Below, one piece after another: positions 23,585 to 38,500 of a stretch of 64,000 bases of DNA (its first letter is position 1; the number at the start of each line of letters is the position of its first letter). Source of the stretch: Asterias amurensis. Its lineage: Eukaryota > Echinodermata > Asteroidea > Forcipulatida > Asteriidae. The stretch covers positions 12,948,261 to 13,012,260 of the forward strand of contig NC_092656.1 of NCBI RefSeq assembly GCF_032118995.1, given 5' to 3'. The notes beneath the pieces are model-generated. The model was given only the letters and a program-made list of their open reading frames with translations, was not told where the DNA came from and searched no databases. The position numbers and the translations under genes were made by a program.

Positions 23585-26500
23585 CTTAACAAGAAAAGAC
23601 AGAAACACAATTAATTATAAAATCAAGACAATTATTTATAAATTAAAGGCTCATGGACATCATTGTCAATTGCTCAAAATAAATGTTAGCATAAAAACTT
23701 ACTTGGTAGTGAGCAATGGAAAACTGTTGATAGTATAAAACATTGTGAGAAACTGCTCCCACTGAAGTACCAACGACTTTGAGAAAGAAGTAACTTCTCA
23801 CTCAAATAATAAAATACTTCAGACCTGCAGCCCTTTTTAGGCATCTTAAAGCACACAATCTGTGTTATTTTTGTTTTCATTATGCTCTTGCAACTTCGAT
23901 GACCAAATTGATACAAAATCTTCAAAGATTTGAAATTAATATGCATATGTTGGGATACACCAAGTGAGAATACTGGGTTTTACAGTTACAAAAGATGTCC
24001 AGCACGCCTTAAGATATACATGTTGGGTAAGGATGCACAAATTAATTGCTGAATATTTTAGTCTGAAAGATTACTGAACTAGAACCATTTTTCTGTGAAA
24101 TTTTTCCCTTCGAAATGAAATGAAATTCGAGACAAATATATTTAAAAATCCTTTTTTTAGTTCAACCACAATGAGGGACATTGCTGAAAAAGTGTGCAGG
24201 GTATTTTACGATGTTCCCCTTACTCACACAGCAAGTTATGCCCTACTTTTCGCAGGTCTTTTATTTCATGTATGGTTGATCAAAAAAAAAAAAAAGCCTT
24301 CGACTTACTTGTATTGTTACTTGAACCGATGTTTCGTACCCGGGTATATATACATATGGACTCATTAATTTGCGCATGCGCCAGCCCTCCCTCCTCAGTT
24401 TTAAAGAGGCGTTTCACATGACGTCATCGACCGCCATCTTTGATGACAAAAAGGTGCTATGCCTTTTCTCTTGTTGATAAACGAACCGCCTTGGTTGGCA
24501 TGGTCGGCCGAATGTTAGTAAAACACTCAACCGTAAAAACAAATGTTTTAACAAAATTCAACATTTTCTGCAAATTTTCAATAAAATAAAACACCTCTCA
24601 TAATTAGTTGTTTTGTTTTAAACAGAATCAACAAATTTTGTTACATTGTTACCAGAAATAGCGATCTTTTCTTGATTTGCACCTATGGCTTTCCATAGTT
24701 TTCCAATCTGGGTTGGCAAAAATTCGGGCTGTGACGTTGCAAAAGAAAGGTTTATTACGGAAGGAGGGAGGGCGAGTGCACTAGTAACTAAGTGAAGTTC
24801 ATAATTCCATCTACATCAAGAGGCTGCTTGGATTATGCCGACCAGGTCGTACATTGAAAAAATACATGTTGGTTCGAATAAACTTCAGTGTACACACAGG
24901 CCCGTGACACTATAGGCCGATTGTCCGTGTTGATTAGATTTTTATCCGCACAGAAACAACAACCGAAATGGCAGCTTGTGATTATGAATATAAATACCTT
25001 ACCTGTAAGCGATAAGTTTGCACAAATCGTAGGCAAGTTCGATGAACTCAAACACAGTGAGTACAGACACACCGATCCATAATCCTACATTGCCGCCCAT
25101 ATCACTAAGAAGTGCAATCTCCTGATAAAATCCAAAACACAACAACAAATGTACAATATTAATAGCAGCCAAGGAATAATAATACAGCTATATTTTCTCC
25201 CAATTTTAATAATTACTGGGAGTCGTTAAAATTTAAAAAATGTTTTGATTAATTTAAACCGAAATCCAAACATAATTTGCATGGGGAATCTTTGCAATCG
25301 GTTATGAGAGATAAGTGTAAGCAAACAAACACTGTGTATAAATAATATTATAGACACACTACTGGACTACTATGTCCCCCTTATCCCGAGGCGTGATGTT
25401 GGCCTTTCCCTAATTAAAGAGGCAATGTTGTCATTATCAAGCAGACCTGTTTTTGTACATTGAATTATGAACTATCGCCAGTTATACTGCTGCACACACA
25501 CTGACATGGCAGTTACGGGGTACCACCATTGCTATTCTTGTGTCCCATTTTGAAGAAATCCTCTGTGGGATACGCATTGTTAAAAGTACCCCGTAAGTAC
25601 ACAATTTGTGTACATTGCCACTGTCGTAGAGCTTTTTCAATGAGGATTTTGTTTGCTTCTTAATGGATTAAAAGGGGGATCGCTTGTGAGGTTTAGCTTC
25701 ACGTTACGCGAGCAAAAACGCGAACGTGGACGTCAACAACTTGTGTTGTTTGTAAGTGACGTCACCACTTTGGGCGTTTTGCATGATCACGTATGACGTC
25801 TGCACGTACGTACCCGACGTTATACGCGAGCATGTTAAAAATGGTATATTCACGTGCTAAAAACGTGAGATTTTAATAACACAATTTTCTGACGTTCACG
25901 TCCACGTATTGCTTGCGTAACGTGCAGCTAGACCTCCCTATTGATACAGGGCAATATACCATGTTAATGCACCTAAATTGTTTGCGGTGCAGGTGTGATA
26001 ATCCAATTTACAGTTACAATTAAGCCTCCGTTTATTAATTAATGTGTGATGAGACTGAAAGGGCAAATAGTCTGGTCCCTGACTTGTAGAATGAGGATCA
26101 GTATCCCTCGCTGGTATACCAATTCTCATCTACGGAGCTAAGGAAGTACCTTCCAAGTTGTTGTTATCATGAGATAATTTAGTGCAGGGTGATGACATCA
26201 CAAACCTAAGATTTAATCGTCCCATGAATACGCTTGTGAAGTCGACATCCGACGTTCATCAATCCCGAAAAAAACTTTTTTGGAAGTCAACATTTTAATT
26301 AATATGTTCATGATGTCGACATCTATAAATAACTATGTCGGGAACACGACGTCTTATTTAAGGATACCATCTATATAGAGATAATTCATAGATATATTCT
26401 GCAATAGATTATCTCAAGATCTCAACATGTCCGATGGCACTTCAAGGGCTCCATACATATCTTACTGTTATATTTATCTGATTTAACTCTATCCCTTCAG

Positions 26501-29500
26501 TAAAAATCTATATTGTTTCTTCTACAAATTTCTGGAAAAATATGTATCCGATCATATTAAATTTAAATTGACTCACGTCGTATGCTATCTCCTGATAAAT
26601 TGTGGTGTACTCGAGTTTGTCATAGTAGACGTTTATTTTAAGCACGTTCTTCCTGCAATAAAAAAGAAGATTAATTTGTTCTTGTGTGAAATGTAAATTA
26701 ACATTTGTGTTCTATTCCCAAACGCTGTTCTTAATTTATGAACAAAATGAGGAGAAGGTCGGCCAAGTCGCTATCTCGTGCAGCAGTGAAATGTGTCATT
26801 AAAATAACTTGAGGGAAAATTTAATCATTTTTAAACTTTATAATTAAAGTATTATAAGACAAGGGAAGCTGACTAGGTATATATAATATGAATGGTTTGG
26901 GTTTTAACATAGAACAGTGTACTAGTGCTGAATTTGAACAAACGACCTCGGATTACCGTGTCGGTGCCCCGAGCAATCGTCCATTCATAGTTATTAAGTG
27001 AATAAAAATTGAATCACTTGGACAAAAAGATGCATCATTCAGGCTAGAAAAGAATACAAATTGTTTTCAAAACTTGCGGATTAGTGAGGCGACTTTTAAA
27101 CACGTATTTTGTTGTTTTGTAGATGACATTCCCTTCATGGGAACTTGGCAAACTTTGATAAGGGGATAGTATAAACAACAAGCTGGCAACAGCTTTACTT
27201 CTCATTATCAACTTTGGTTTAACGTTTTTGATTATGAATTGCACAGATCAAGAAATTGAAATAATATGTCAATACTTATTCTTGTCATTCTGAAATCAGC
27301 AGATATATTGGTAAAGGATTCGAACCCACAACCTAATTGTGACTCTAAGTTCAAATTCTCTCATACAAACTTTGGTTGAACGTCTATAATTTTGAATTGC
27401 ACAAATTAATACATTGCGATTTAGTAATTAGATGACAATACTTGATCTAGTCATTCTGAACTCAGCAGATAGCTTGGTGAGATTCAAACCCACAACCTTG
27501 TAATTGTAAGTCCTGCAGTCTAGTGGTCAAACTTATGTGTTTCATTCACTACTCACTCCAAAAAATCCGGATCCGACTCCCCGTCGATGTCCCGCTCCAG
27601 ATCTTCTGAGAAATTCCGGACAGAAGAATAAAGAAAAGGCTGAAAGAGTTTAACAAAAAATCTGTGAGAAGATTGGCTCAAACAGTGTAAAAATGGAAGG
27701 ATGCTGCTTCTTAAAGGAATAATACGTTTGATAGTTTGAACCCCCATTAATTTCATTGATGTAGTATTTTAAAACATACCATAAAACTATACTGTGGAAG
27801 TTTCATTTCAAAGGGTGGTAGTGTTTTCGAGACATCGCCATAAATCTGGAAAGGTTTGTCCACACATATGAAGAATAATCTGCCTATAGAATTGTTTTAA
27901 TTCGAAGGACAGTATACTTTGTGAGGCAATTTAAACAGGAATAATTAAACTTTGGAATAAAGTCTTCGCCAAAAACTGAAATGTTATAACTGTAAGCATA
28001 TAATTGATTACATTGTGTATACATACAGTGTAAAGATATTACCGAGATCCCTGGGGAAAAAACAAATGAAAAAAAAATCTATCGTTTTTTTTATAGCCAA
28101 AATCCTCTGATGAAAATTAGGTAGGTCTTATTTATTTTGTTTCTGATTTATTTAATTTATATCACTCTGGTTCAATAAATTTCTTTTTAACATCACGCTC
28201 ACTTATTCACAGAGTTCATTCTTTATAGCAATAAGCTGCCCAATAGTAAGAGTAAGTCCCTTAGTCCAAGAAAGTTTAAAAACACCTTTGCCAATTATTA
28301 TTTCACATCCTCAGCGGAATTCCTTTATTTTTTCCCCAGGCAGACATCCGCTCACCTTGAACTTCTCGTTCGGCCACCGTGCCTGTCCAACTGTGACGTC
28401 ATATCCCAATTCCCTGTACAATCAATGGAAATTGATGTTACTATTGTATACAGCAGATCAATAAGTCTGCTCGGAACTATGTTCATAAATTGTAATTTTA
28501 TATTCGTAATGATCAAAAGGGAATTAAAAGCAGTGGACACTATTGGTAATTACTCAATACTCACAATACTTAGTGCCATAAAACCTTTCTTGGTGACGAG
28601 TAATGGGGAGAGGTTGATAGTTATAAAACATTGTGAGAAACGGCTACCGCTGAAGTGACGTAGTTATCTAGAAACAAGTAATTTTCCACGAAAGTGATTC
28701 CGAGGCCTCAGATTTATAACTTGAGGTCCCGAAATCAACCATCTAAAACACACACAACTTCGTGTGACAAGGGTGTTTCTTTCTTCCATTATTATCTCGC
28801 AACTTCGATGCTCAAATTTTTACAGGTTTGTTATTTTATGCGTACGTTGCGATACACCAACTGTGCAGGCTAGTCTTTGACAATTACCAGCAGCGTCCAC
28901 TGCCTTTTAAAATATAGCAAATTGGCATACTGCCTATGTGGTCATAATACATGTTTTTGGTCTACTTGTGCAGTAGACTGGTCGAGCGCCCTAATCGGAG
29001 TGCCAATCAATACAACTGACGATGGGCCTACAAGTGTTCTTTTAGCAATGTCACGTCAGACTTTACATAAAGAAGTATGATCGAATTCTTTCGTAAATAT
29101 TGTCAAACTTAACGCTACAGTCATACTCATGTGTCGTTTAGTCATGTCCGAATTCCGACAGTTTGTGTACTTCCCATAGAAAATGTTTTCATGTACTAGC
29201 GAGACCAATGCAGTCACAGGAAATAAACAATTTGAAACACAGAAACGGAAAATCACGTGATCTTGTGTGATGGGGGGGGGGGGGGGGGCTGGCATGGGGG
29301 AGCAGGATATAGCCGATTTACCTGCAGGGGGAGGTGCAGCTGCAGTCTAGATCCCCGTCAAGGTACAATTCTTCAATTCTGTCCAGGCACGCATCTGAAA
29401 ATATTCATGTAAATTACATTAATAAGTTGTATGAATGTCAAAGGTACAATTTAAAACTTAAAGTTATTGTTCTTAAAGTATACCATTTTGTAAATTAACC

Positions 29501-32500
29501 AGGTTCAAACACACCATATGCACGTACATTTTTCCAATAACTTATCAAAGGTGATGTTTGGTATTTTAAACTGCACGGTTATAATGACCAGGTGATGTTT
29601 TGCGGTGTAAAATTACCATGTGAAAACTTCTTTCTGAACACAATTAGTGGTTGAGGACTCAGCGTTTTAAAATCAATTTAATAAACATTTATTTCGGTAT
29701 TGCTCTCATCACATGATATAAAACATCATTGATGGCTCATGATATTAGAGGGTCTAATGTACCTTTTCCTTACAAATAAATACAACGTCCACAGATTTAC
29801 AATAAACTTAAACAGACTATATATAATAACAGTAGAAGGCATCCCTTGAAATTTTACATACTGAGGAAAAAGGTGGAAACATACAGAGCTCAAGCACTCG
29901 GAAACGGATAAGTTTTATAGAGTTTTTACTTTATTACGCCTTTTAACCAAAAAGGTGTTTATGAATGAGAATCAAGTGTGTTGAATCGGTTTTCCACTAG
30001 TGGTTTAAACCCGCCGAGGCATGGTTCTTGATAATTTACCTCGACTTCGTCTCGGTAAAATTATCAAGAACCAGGCCTCGTTGGGATAAAACCACTTATT
30101 GAAAACCTCTTCGCCACACTCTGATTCCCTTAGCCTATTAAAGACCTGCTTAAACGAAAATGTCAAGTCGTGAACTTCACTTAAAATGTTTTCAATGAAT
30201 AAGAAAATGGAGTCGTATGGTTACAAATGGTTTTTAATTGTGTACAAAAAACAAATCATTTCGAACGCCCTATAATCCAGCGCTTTTCTGAGAGATTTGC
30301 GAAAAGCCCCGTTACCTAACCACACTCAAAACGTCATAGTTGGGAGCTCCATTTTGTAAAGCCGCTTTGCTACAGCTTTGAGGTATAACAAAGCAAACTT
30401 CCATATTTTATTTTCAAAGAAATTGAATATTGTTAAACGGTATGATGTCTTACCTTGGGTTGCGTTGACACACAACGGAATGCTGTCATCATACCTGTAT
30501 TTGGCATTCGTACAGCCGCATTCCTGTGTAAAATTCTGGTAGAAACAGTCGTTTTCGCACGCCTACAGAGAGCAAAGTTTGCAAAGTAATTTTCAAATTT
30601 AAAATTTATTAAAAGCTTGTGCGATTGGGATGTAAAATCAGTTGCATGAGAAGGCTGCAATGGTTCTCTGCATGTTTCATTCATAAAAACAAAGTTAATT
30701 CATTTCTCCTTATTAAAGGGTCTATGTACTTTTTTTGTAGGACAAAAAACACAATGTCAACACATTTAATTTAAAATTACAGTTTGAAGATAATGATGGT
30801 AGAAAACTTCCCTGAAAATATTATTTGCTGAGGTGTTGTATTTTTTGTAGAAATGAGTAAAACAATGTCATGAAAATATTTTTCGTCTTAGCATGTAAAA
30901 ATGTATTTTCATAACATTGTCTTATTAATTTCTCAAAAACTGCAGCACCTCAGCAACTAATATTTTGAGGTAGCTTTCTATCATTATCTTCAAACGGTGT
31001 AAATTTAATGTAAATCTGTGGACATTGTGTTTTGTGTTACAAAAAGTACTCAAAATCCTTTAAAGGCACGGGACACGTTAACTGTCAAAGACTAGTATTA
31101 TCACTTAGTGTATCCCAACGTAAGCTACAAATCTGTGAAAATGTTGACTCAATTAGTCACCGAAGTTGCAAAAAAGAAAAACACAATTGTTGCAGTACTT
31201 TGAGTGCTTTCAAATGCATAATAAGAGGCTTCAGATTTTATATATATATATATATATATTTTTTATTGGTTTATTAAAACACATTCAAACATTGCAGCTA
31301 CAAGCTGAATTGAGTTTAAAAAACAGAGATTCATAAAAAATCGAAATGTTTAAAAATTACAAAAAAAACCATTAAGAATTACAATCTGTTTTTATACATT
31401 AAAAGGGCAAACTGGCTAGTGCCAGTAACAAATTAGATAAAACAAAACATTGCACAGCAAGTCACCTTAAAGGAACAAGGCGAAGGGTGAAGTCTATTAT
31501 TTTTTGAATGAGAAATTACCCCTCTGTCAAAAACTATACGTTACTAGAGGGAGCAGTTTCACAAAATGTTGATACTATATCAACAGCTCTCCATTGCTCA
31601 TTATACCAATTATTTTTTTATGGTAATTTTTCTTTTTCGTCTTTTTTACAACAGCTCTCCATTGCTCGCTTACGAAGTTTTTTTAATTTTATTTATTTAT
31701 TTTTTTTTTTTTTTTAGTAGTTTTTATGACATACACGCTCGAAATAATCCACAAAATCCAATGAACCCGCAAGGTTTAATAATGACTTACCCGTTGACTA
31801 TAGTGGATGTACGGTAAAGCCAAATTGAAGATTGTTTCTTTGTTGTTGTCGTTATCTAGTGTGCAGTTGCTGTACGGGTGCTCCAGACGGGTGTAGTTCG
31901 TCTGCAAGAAGAGAAATGGTAGTACAGTGTTATTACTGATTTTGTCATACTAAATAATACCAGTAACAACAATAAAACTTGTAATATTATTTGTTTTTAT
32001 AAACTGACACTTTTTGTCCACGATGTAAATTTAGCATCCATCATAAAACTTTAAAAGTGCACATTTTTGGGGAACGGATAATCATTTCTAAGGAACGAAA
32101 TAATGTATTATTTCGTGTGAACAAAACACAACTTTGAGGAACGAAATAATTTTAGTATTTTGTATAACTTTTCAGTACGTCTTGCCTGTCCTTTGAGGTG
32201 CTCCGTCTCTATGCAAATGATCTAATGACAGGAGGAAAGAGATCGGACATGGACTGATGGTGAATAGTGTTTAGAGGCCATTAGTCATTATTGACTGATA
32301 TTGACTCTCGTAATTGTTTACTCTTAGTAGTAATGTTATGGCCCTACAGATGTATTGTTTTTCTTTAAAAGAGGGGGTGAGGGGTCACTAGTGTACACAC
32401 GTTGATTAGCTGATGCGGAAACAGCTGATTTGACCTATCAATAGCGACCTTAATTCTGTCATCCGCTCAAACAACTCGTCAATTGCTACGTATTTCTTTC

Positions 32501-35500
32501 ATCCAACCCACCACACGTCCATTAAAGGCAGTATAGACACTATTGGTAATTGTCAAAGACTAGCTTGCTCAGTTGGTGTATCTCAATATACGCACAAAAT
32601 AAACCAAATTTGAGCTCAATCGGTCATCGAAAATGCGAGATAATAATGAAAGAAGAAACACCCTTGTCACACGAAGTTGTGTGCTTTCAGATGCTTGATT
32701 TCGAGACCTCAAACTCTAAATCTGAGGTCTCGAAATCAAACTCGTGGAAAATTACTTCTTTCTCGAAAACTACGTCACTTCAGAGGGAGCTGTTTCTCAC
32801 AATGTTTTATACTATCAGCCTCTCCCCATTACTTGTAATTAAGTAAGGTTTTATGATAATAATTATTTTGAGTAATTACCGATAGTGTCCACTGCCTGTA
32901 AAGTGGTTTGAGCTACTGTTTATGATCCAGCTCTTATATTGGCGAAATACACAGCAACAGTGTGTTCTCCTCACGGCCACTAAAGATTTACTCTTGACTA
33001 TGGATTCCCTACTTACAGAGAAATATTTCTCAACAAAACTTGAAACGGAAAACGAAGGGAAAAAGGTGATAAAACGGCGCTAAAAGCCAAGCTGGACTAT
33101 ACCCAATTTGATACAGATGTTTGAACAGAAAATATTGCTTGACAATGTTCTGTTAAGCAGAAATGAGCTCTGAGTGTCAGTTACGGTTTGTATTTGTGAC
33201 TTTTGTGGTTTGGTTGGAATTGTTAATCTGGTAAGCGGATTGTTTAGTTTGAGCTTACAAGACTAATTATCTCTACAAACGCCATGCTCCTTATTAAAGG
33301 CAGTGGACACAATTGGTAGTTACTCAAAACAGTTATTAGCATAAAACCTTACTTGATAACGAGTAATGGGGAGAGTTTTATAGTAAAATACGTTGTGGGA
33401 AACGGCTCCCTCTGAAGTCTCGAATTTTATTTCGAGACCTAGGATTTAGCACTTGAGGTCTCGCAATCAAGCATCCTCGCAACTTCGATTGCCGATCGAG
33501 CTGAAATTTTCACAGGTTTATTATTAATTTTATGCATATGTTGAAATACAGCAAATGAGAATACTGGTCCCTAAAAATATTACCAACATAGTGTCCACTG
33601 TCTTTAACATCCCTCAATCTAAGCACGCTTGGGGAGACCACTGAACCTCAGACATGTAGTCTCTCCAACGTCAAAACTACCTTTAAAACACACATGTTGA
33701 GTCTAAAACAAAGCTTTCTTAAACAGCCAATAAAGGATTATCTCCAATATATAGATATTACAGTTTTATAACAGCTGCAGTCCATCCAGGAAACATAAAC
33801 AATATCACGAGTCTCTTACCTCACGTTAAACATGGTAAAAATGGGTTTCTCTCCAGAACGCTCCAAGCCAAATTTCTGAAAAATGTGGGGTCAAACAAGC
33901 CCGCGCGACAAAGGAATCGTGATGTCAGTGGCGGCTATTTGGTGTGGAAATGTCAAAGCTGGAGAACTGTGTTCAAAACCAATAGGGGATAATCGTTTTT
34001 AACTCTCGGCTGAAAAAGCCGCGCGGCCGGGTGCATTTTTGTCTCGAGTAATTCGTTACTTAATGCAAATTTTGAGAGTAAAATGGTTATTAACCGGTAT
34101 CTGCGACGTATATTTGGCCATAAAAAGGTAATACTTGACATATTGAGAGCATCCTTTATTGGCTAGTCTTTAAAAGTCCCCGTCATTTGGCATAGTTCTT
34201 TTTCAACGCACCAAACGTGTCTTTCTAACAGATAAATGGCGTTTCACAAAACATCCATTATTATATACTAATCATTAAAACGCAGAAAGGAAAGTTTGGC
34301 ACACTTACTCTTTTGACACCAATGAATGTTTCATGGCCAGGTGAAACGCTTGTTCCCTCGTCCTCAGGGAATGGCATTTCATTCTGTGTATGGACGGCGA
34401 CCCTAGCCCCTGCAGAGGGCTGAATATTCTCCATGTATTGATCTTGCTCAATGTACATCTCCACAGTCAAGCCTATACCGGTCAAAGAAAACATTCTGAG
34501 CTGAGATTTGAAGCATTGTGACAATCAACTTTGCAATCAGCCGATTTTAATGCCATTATACACTTTCTCGCTATCGAGAATTGATATTGTTTTAATGTTT
34601 TCTCAAAACGTAAAGCATTTCATGGAATGATATTTCAAGAGAAGTCTTTCACCATTACCTTCTGTATCACCGTGGTCAAGTGGTTAGACTGCAGGACTTG
34701 CAATTGCAAGGTTGTGGGTTCGAATCCCCCAGCTAACCGCTGATCTCACAATGACTAGAATAAATAATGTCGTCTAGCTAAAGGATAACAATTTCTTGAT
34801 TTGTGTAATTCATATTCATAGACAATAAACCAATGTTTGTGAGAGAGATTGGCAGTTGCCAGCTTGGTGTTTATATTCCTTGTGGGAGTTTGCCGAGTTC
34901 CCTTGATGGGAAAATCATTCAAACAAACAAACAAATAAACAAACAAACCCTGTAAGTTATTTGTAAATCTGTGAACTTGTTTTCTTCTTTTCTGTACCGA
35001 AAGTGTATAATGGCTTTAAGAATAGCTATAGGATTAATCCTATACCGAGACTCCTATCCTAGGATGGGTTCAATGTGTCCTAACGTCTATTGGTTACTGA
35101 ACCGAAGTAATAATATTAATCCTAAGAAGAGTTGGTGAAATCGACGGCAGCTGTTCAAGAAATGAAATCCTATTTTGAACTAGGACGAGTAGGCCAACTC
35201 ATCAAAACTTATAGGATGGGTTCAAAGCATCCTATACGTCTATGAACTTAACTCGTCCAAGTCGCCCTAACCAATTGAGGTAGAATTAGAAATGTAACTT
35301 AAAGACACTGGACACTACTGGCAGTTGTCAAAGACCAGTCTTCTCACTTGGTGTATCTCAACATATGCATAAAATAACAAACCTGTGAAAATTTGAGCTC
35401 AATTAGCCGTCAAAACTGCGAGATAATAATGAAAGAAAAAACGCGCTTGTCACACAAGGTTGTGTGCGTTTAGATGATTGATTTCGAGACCTCAAATTCT

Positions 35501-38500
35501 AAATGTGAGGTCTAGAAATCAAATTCGTGGAAAATAACTTCTTTCTCGAAAACTGTGTCACTTCAGAGGAGGCCGTTTCGCACAATGTTTTATACTACCA
35601 ACCTCTCCCCATTACTCGTCAGGTTTTATGCTAATCATTATTTTGAGTAGTTACCAATAGTGTCCACCGCCTGTAAGTCCTAAGTTTAATCCTAAGTTGG
35701 GAAGAGTTTGGTGAAATCGACGGCAGTGGCTAAACAACTTGACGACTAATTAGTTGAAACTCCTGCTGGTAAATTTTACAACTAAGAATTCAAGTCATTG
35801 CAAAAGCCTTGATATGAAAAGGGTATCAAACCCTTTAAAAGTAAGTTAGAGTTTTGTTTGTTGCATTAATTGTAGGCGCGGCCCTGAACGGAAGTTAGAT
35901 GGTATAGGTTTTTTCGGTCAAATTCGGCAAATGAGTAGTCAATTTAATATTTCATGCGTTCGAATCAAAGCTGTTTTGCTTTTTTAGTTGTCACTGCGTT
36001 TCAAATTCAGAATTCGGCCATTCAATTTCGTTTTGGGTCGAGTCAAATTCCTTGTTAAGCACTCTGTTCAATTTAGCGTAGCGTCATTCTTTTTCGTGAC
36101 ACACACGCCCCAAGAAGCGTCTACGAACTTGAATGCCTCTTTGATGAATTGTTAAATTGAATGATTGTTTTGTTAATTCGAATGACACAACATAACATTT
36201 GACTAATCCCAAAACGAAATCGAATGACCCATTTGAGTAGCATTCGATTTTGCGCGAAATAGAATAGCTTGGTGGTTAAATTGGCTGCTCTTTTTCCGAA
36301 ATTGACCGAGAAAACCTATATTAATAGTAAGCATCCTGCAAAGTCATTTCGTCTTAATTTCCCACGTTGGTCAAAAGATGTCATCTTAATGTTCGTGGCC
36401 GAGCGAATACGAGCATCGAACTCAAGCTCTGGTGGTTCTCTTCAGCAGAGTGTCGGTTCGAATCCCTGTCGTGACACGTGGGTCCATGATTATGAGCAAG
36501 ACACTTTACTTTAATTGCTTCTCCACCCTGGGAAACGGGTACATGTGAGGGCGAAGATAGTTCTTGCGGTTGGTTTACAGTGGGCTACATATTTTGCGGC
36601 ACACATGCTGTATACTCCCCATGGAGCTGAGATGGTTCAAGGAATATGGCCCAGTGATCAGGGATAATCATGTTGGAAGCGCTTTGAGACATGGTGAATA
36701 ATGCGCTATAAAAACAGAATATTATTAAAGACATGAACACTAATAGTAATTGTCAAAGATTTGTCTTCTCACTTGGTGTATCTCAACATATGCATAAAAT
36801 ATCAAACATGTGAAAATTTGAGCTTAATCGGTCGTCAAAGTTGCGAGATAATAATGAAATGAAAAACACCCCTGTCACACGAAGTTGTGTGCTTTCATTT
36901 GCTTGATTTCAAGACCTTATCTACAATTTAATAGTGATGTATTGAAATGAAATTCGTGGAAATTTACTTCTTTCTCGAAAACTATAATTACTTCACAGGG
37001 AACCGTTTCTCAAAACGTTTTATACTATCAACAGCTTCCCATTAAACTCGTTACCAAGAAAGATTTTATGTTAATACATTATTTTGAGTAATTACGAGTA
37101 GTGTCCACTGCCTTTAAGTCAATACAAATATGTCAACATAATTGAATTTCCCAAACCCAGCTCAAGGCGAGTCTGAGAGATTCATATTTTGACAGCGTTT
37201 TGTGAATCATGCGGTTGGCCATGAGGTACCTGTGCCACTTCGCTAAATATGGATAGTTCAACGTTCTTGACTCATCAAGCAGACACTATATTCAGCTAAA
37301 TGGTTTACAGGGGACCTGTGTTACATGGATGTGACCTTTAAATCAGCATATTTTGACACACACTATTAAAAAATAATAATAATAAAATAAAATAGTCTAT
37401 GAACGTACTTCTCAAGGTATAATGATTCAAACTTAATAAATCACTAGCGACGATCATATTATTTGCCATTTGGATGTCACTTGATGTCTTTTGGGATGGG
37501 CACCATGTTTTATCTCTACGTTTACATGTAGCCTAAATGTAAGCAAGTGAACAATTTAACACACAGTTTGTTCAATTCCCACCAAACTTGGAACAAATAT
37601 TTTACCAGATACAAGCTAATAAAAAAAACCTTTGCGATAAGATTTGGGAAACTTACCGTGCAGGGGTCCAGGTTTACTAACAAACCGTCGTTGGGTTGAA
37701 TTTGTTTCAGCGTTGAAGATATAGCAGTTGCCGTACAGGTAATGATAGAAGTGAGTGAAATCACTGGGAGGATAAAGATATTATTTCCGATCAAGAAAGA
37801 ACAATCCGAGTTGTGGAGGTGGGGGGGGGGGGGTGAACCCGACAGGTATCTCTGATTTCGGGGTCAAAAAATGCACGTTCGGTAATACCGTAAGCGACCA
37901 GTCCTCTCGAACGAAAACAAACTTGTGAAAATTTGGACTGAATTGGATCTTAAAGACAGTGGACACTATTGGTAACTGTCAAAGACTGCTCTTCACAGTT
38001 AGTGATGCATAAAATAACAAAGCTGTAAATATTTGGACTCTTTTTTGTGATTAAATTACCTTTAACATTGACCAGTGAGTAGCTTGCATTTCAAACGAAA
38101 ATAGAAAATAGCTGGTTTACAAATAATAGGTTTATTTGTTTAATCAAAACGGCCCAGAAAAACCTATTAAAAATTACGAACCGGGTCATTCTGTGTCAAA
38201 TCACCTATTGGGTTAAACCCTACTCTCTTCGAACTTTCTCAAAATTGGTGTATAGGGCAATGATGGCTTAACAAGCTCAAAATAGTTTCGAATCTCGTAG
38301 CGCGAGACCGTTTATCGGATGGGGCTTAACAATAATTTGAAATTAATTGAGCTGGTTAAAAGGCTGTGGACACTATTGGTAAATACTCAAAATAATGAGT
38401 AGCATAAAACCTTTCTTGATGACGAGTAATTGGGAGAGGTTGATGGTATAAAACATTGTGAGAAACAGCTCTCTCTGAATTGCCATAGTTTTCGAGAAAA

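Noticed and set aside
24120-24368. 82-codon plus-strand open frame with a hydrophobic stretch
   Set aside because: It lies in the channel intron on the opposite strand, contains a poly-A run and shows no family resemblance.
31236-31505. Possible 3' end of a LINE inserted in a MITE
   Set aside because: AT-rich, no reverse-transcriptase-like coding sequence and no second copy; the identity cannot be supported.
33832-33887. Apparent minus-strand exon with good splice signals (KFGLERSGEKPIF) between channel exons 4 and 5
   Set aside because: It lies within the family 5 MITE and recurs at about 47700. Exons 4 and 5 already join in phase and match the family without it.
34473-34500. Earlier acceptor for channel exon 4 (CAG|CTCAGAATG)
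   Set aside because: It breaks the frame with exon 3 and inserts LRMFSLTGI, which the family pattern does not need; the GTATAG|GC site fits both.
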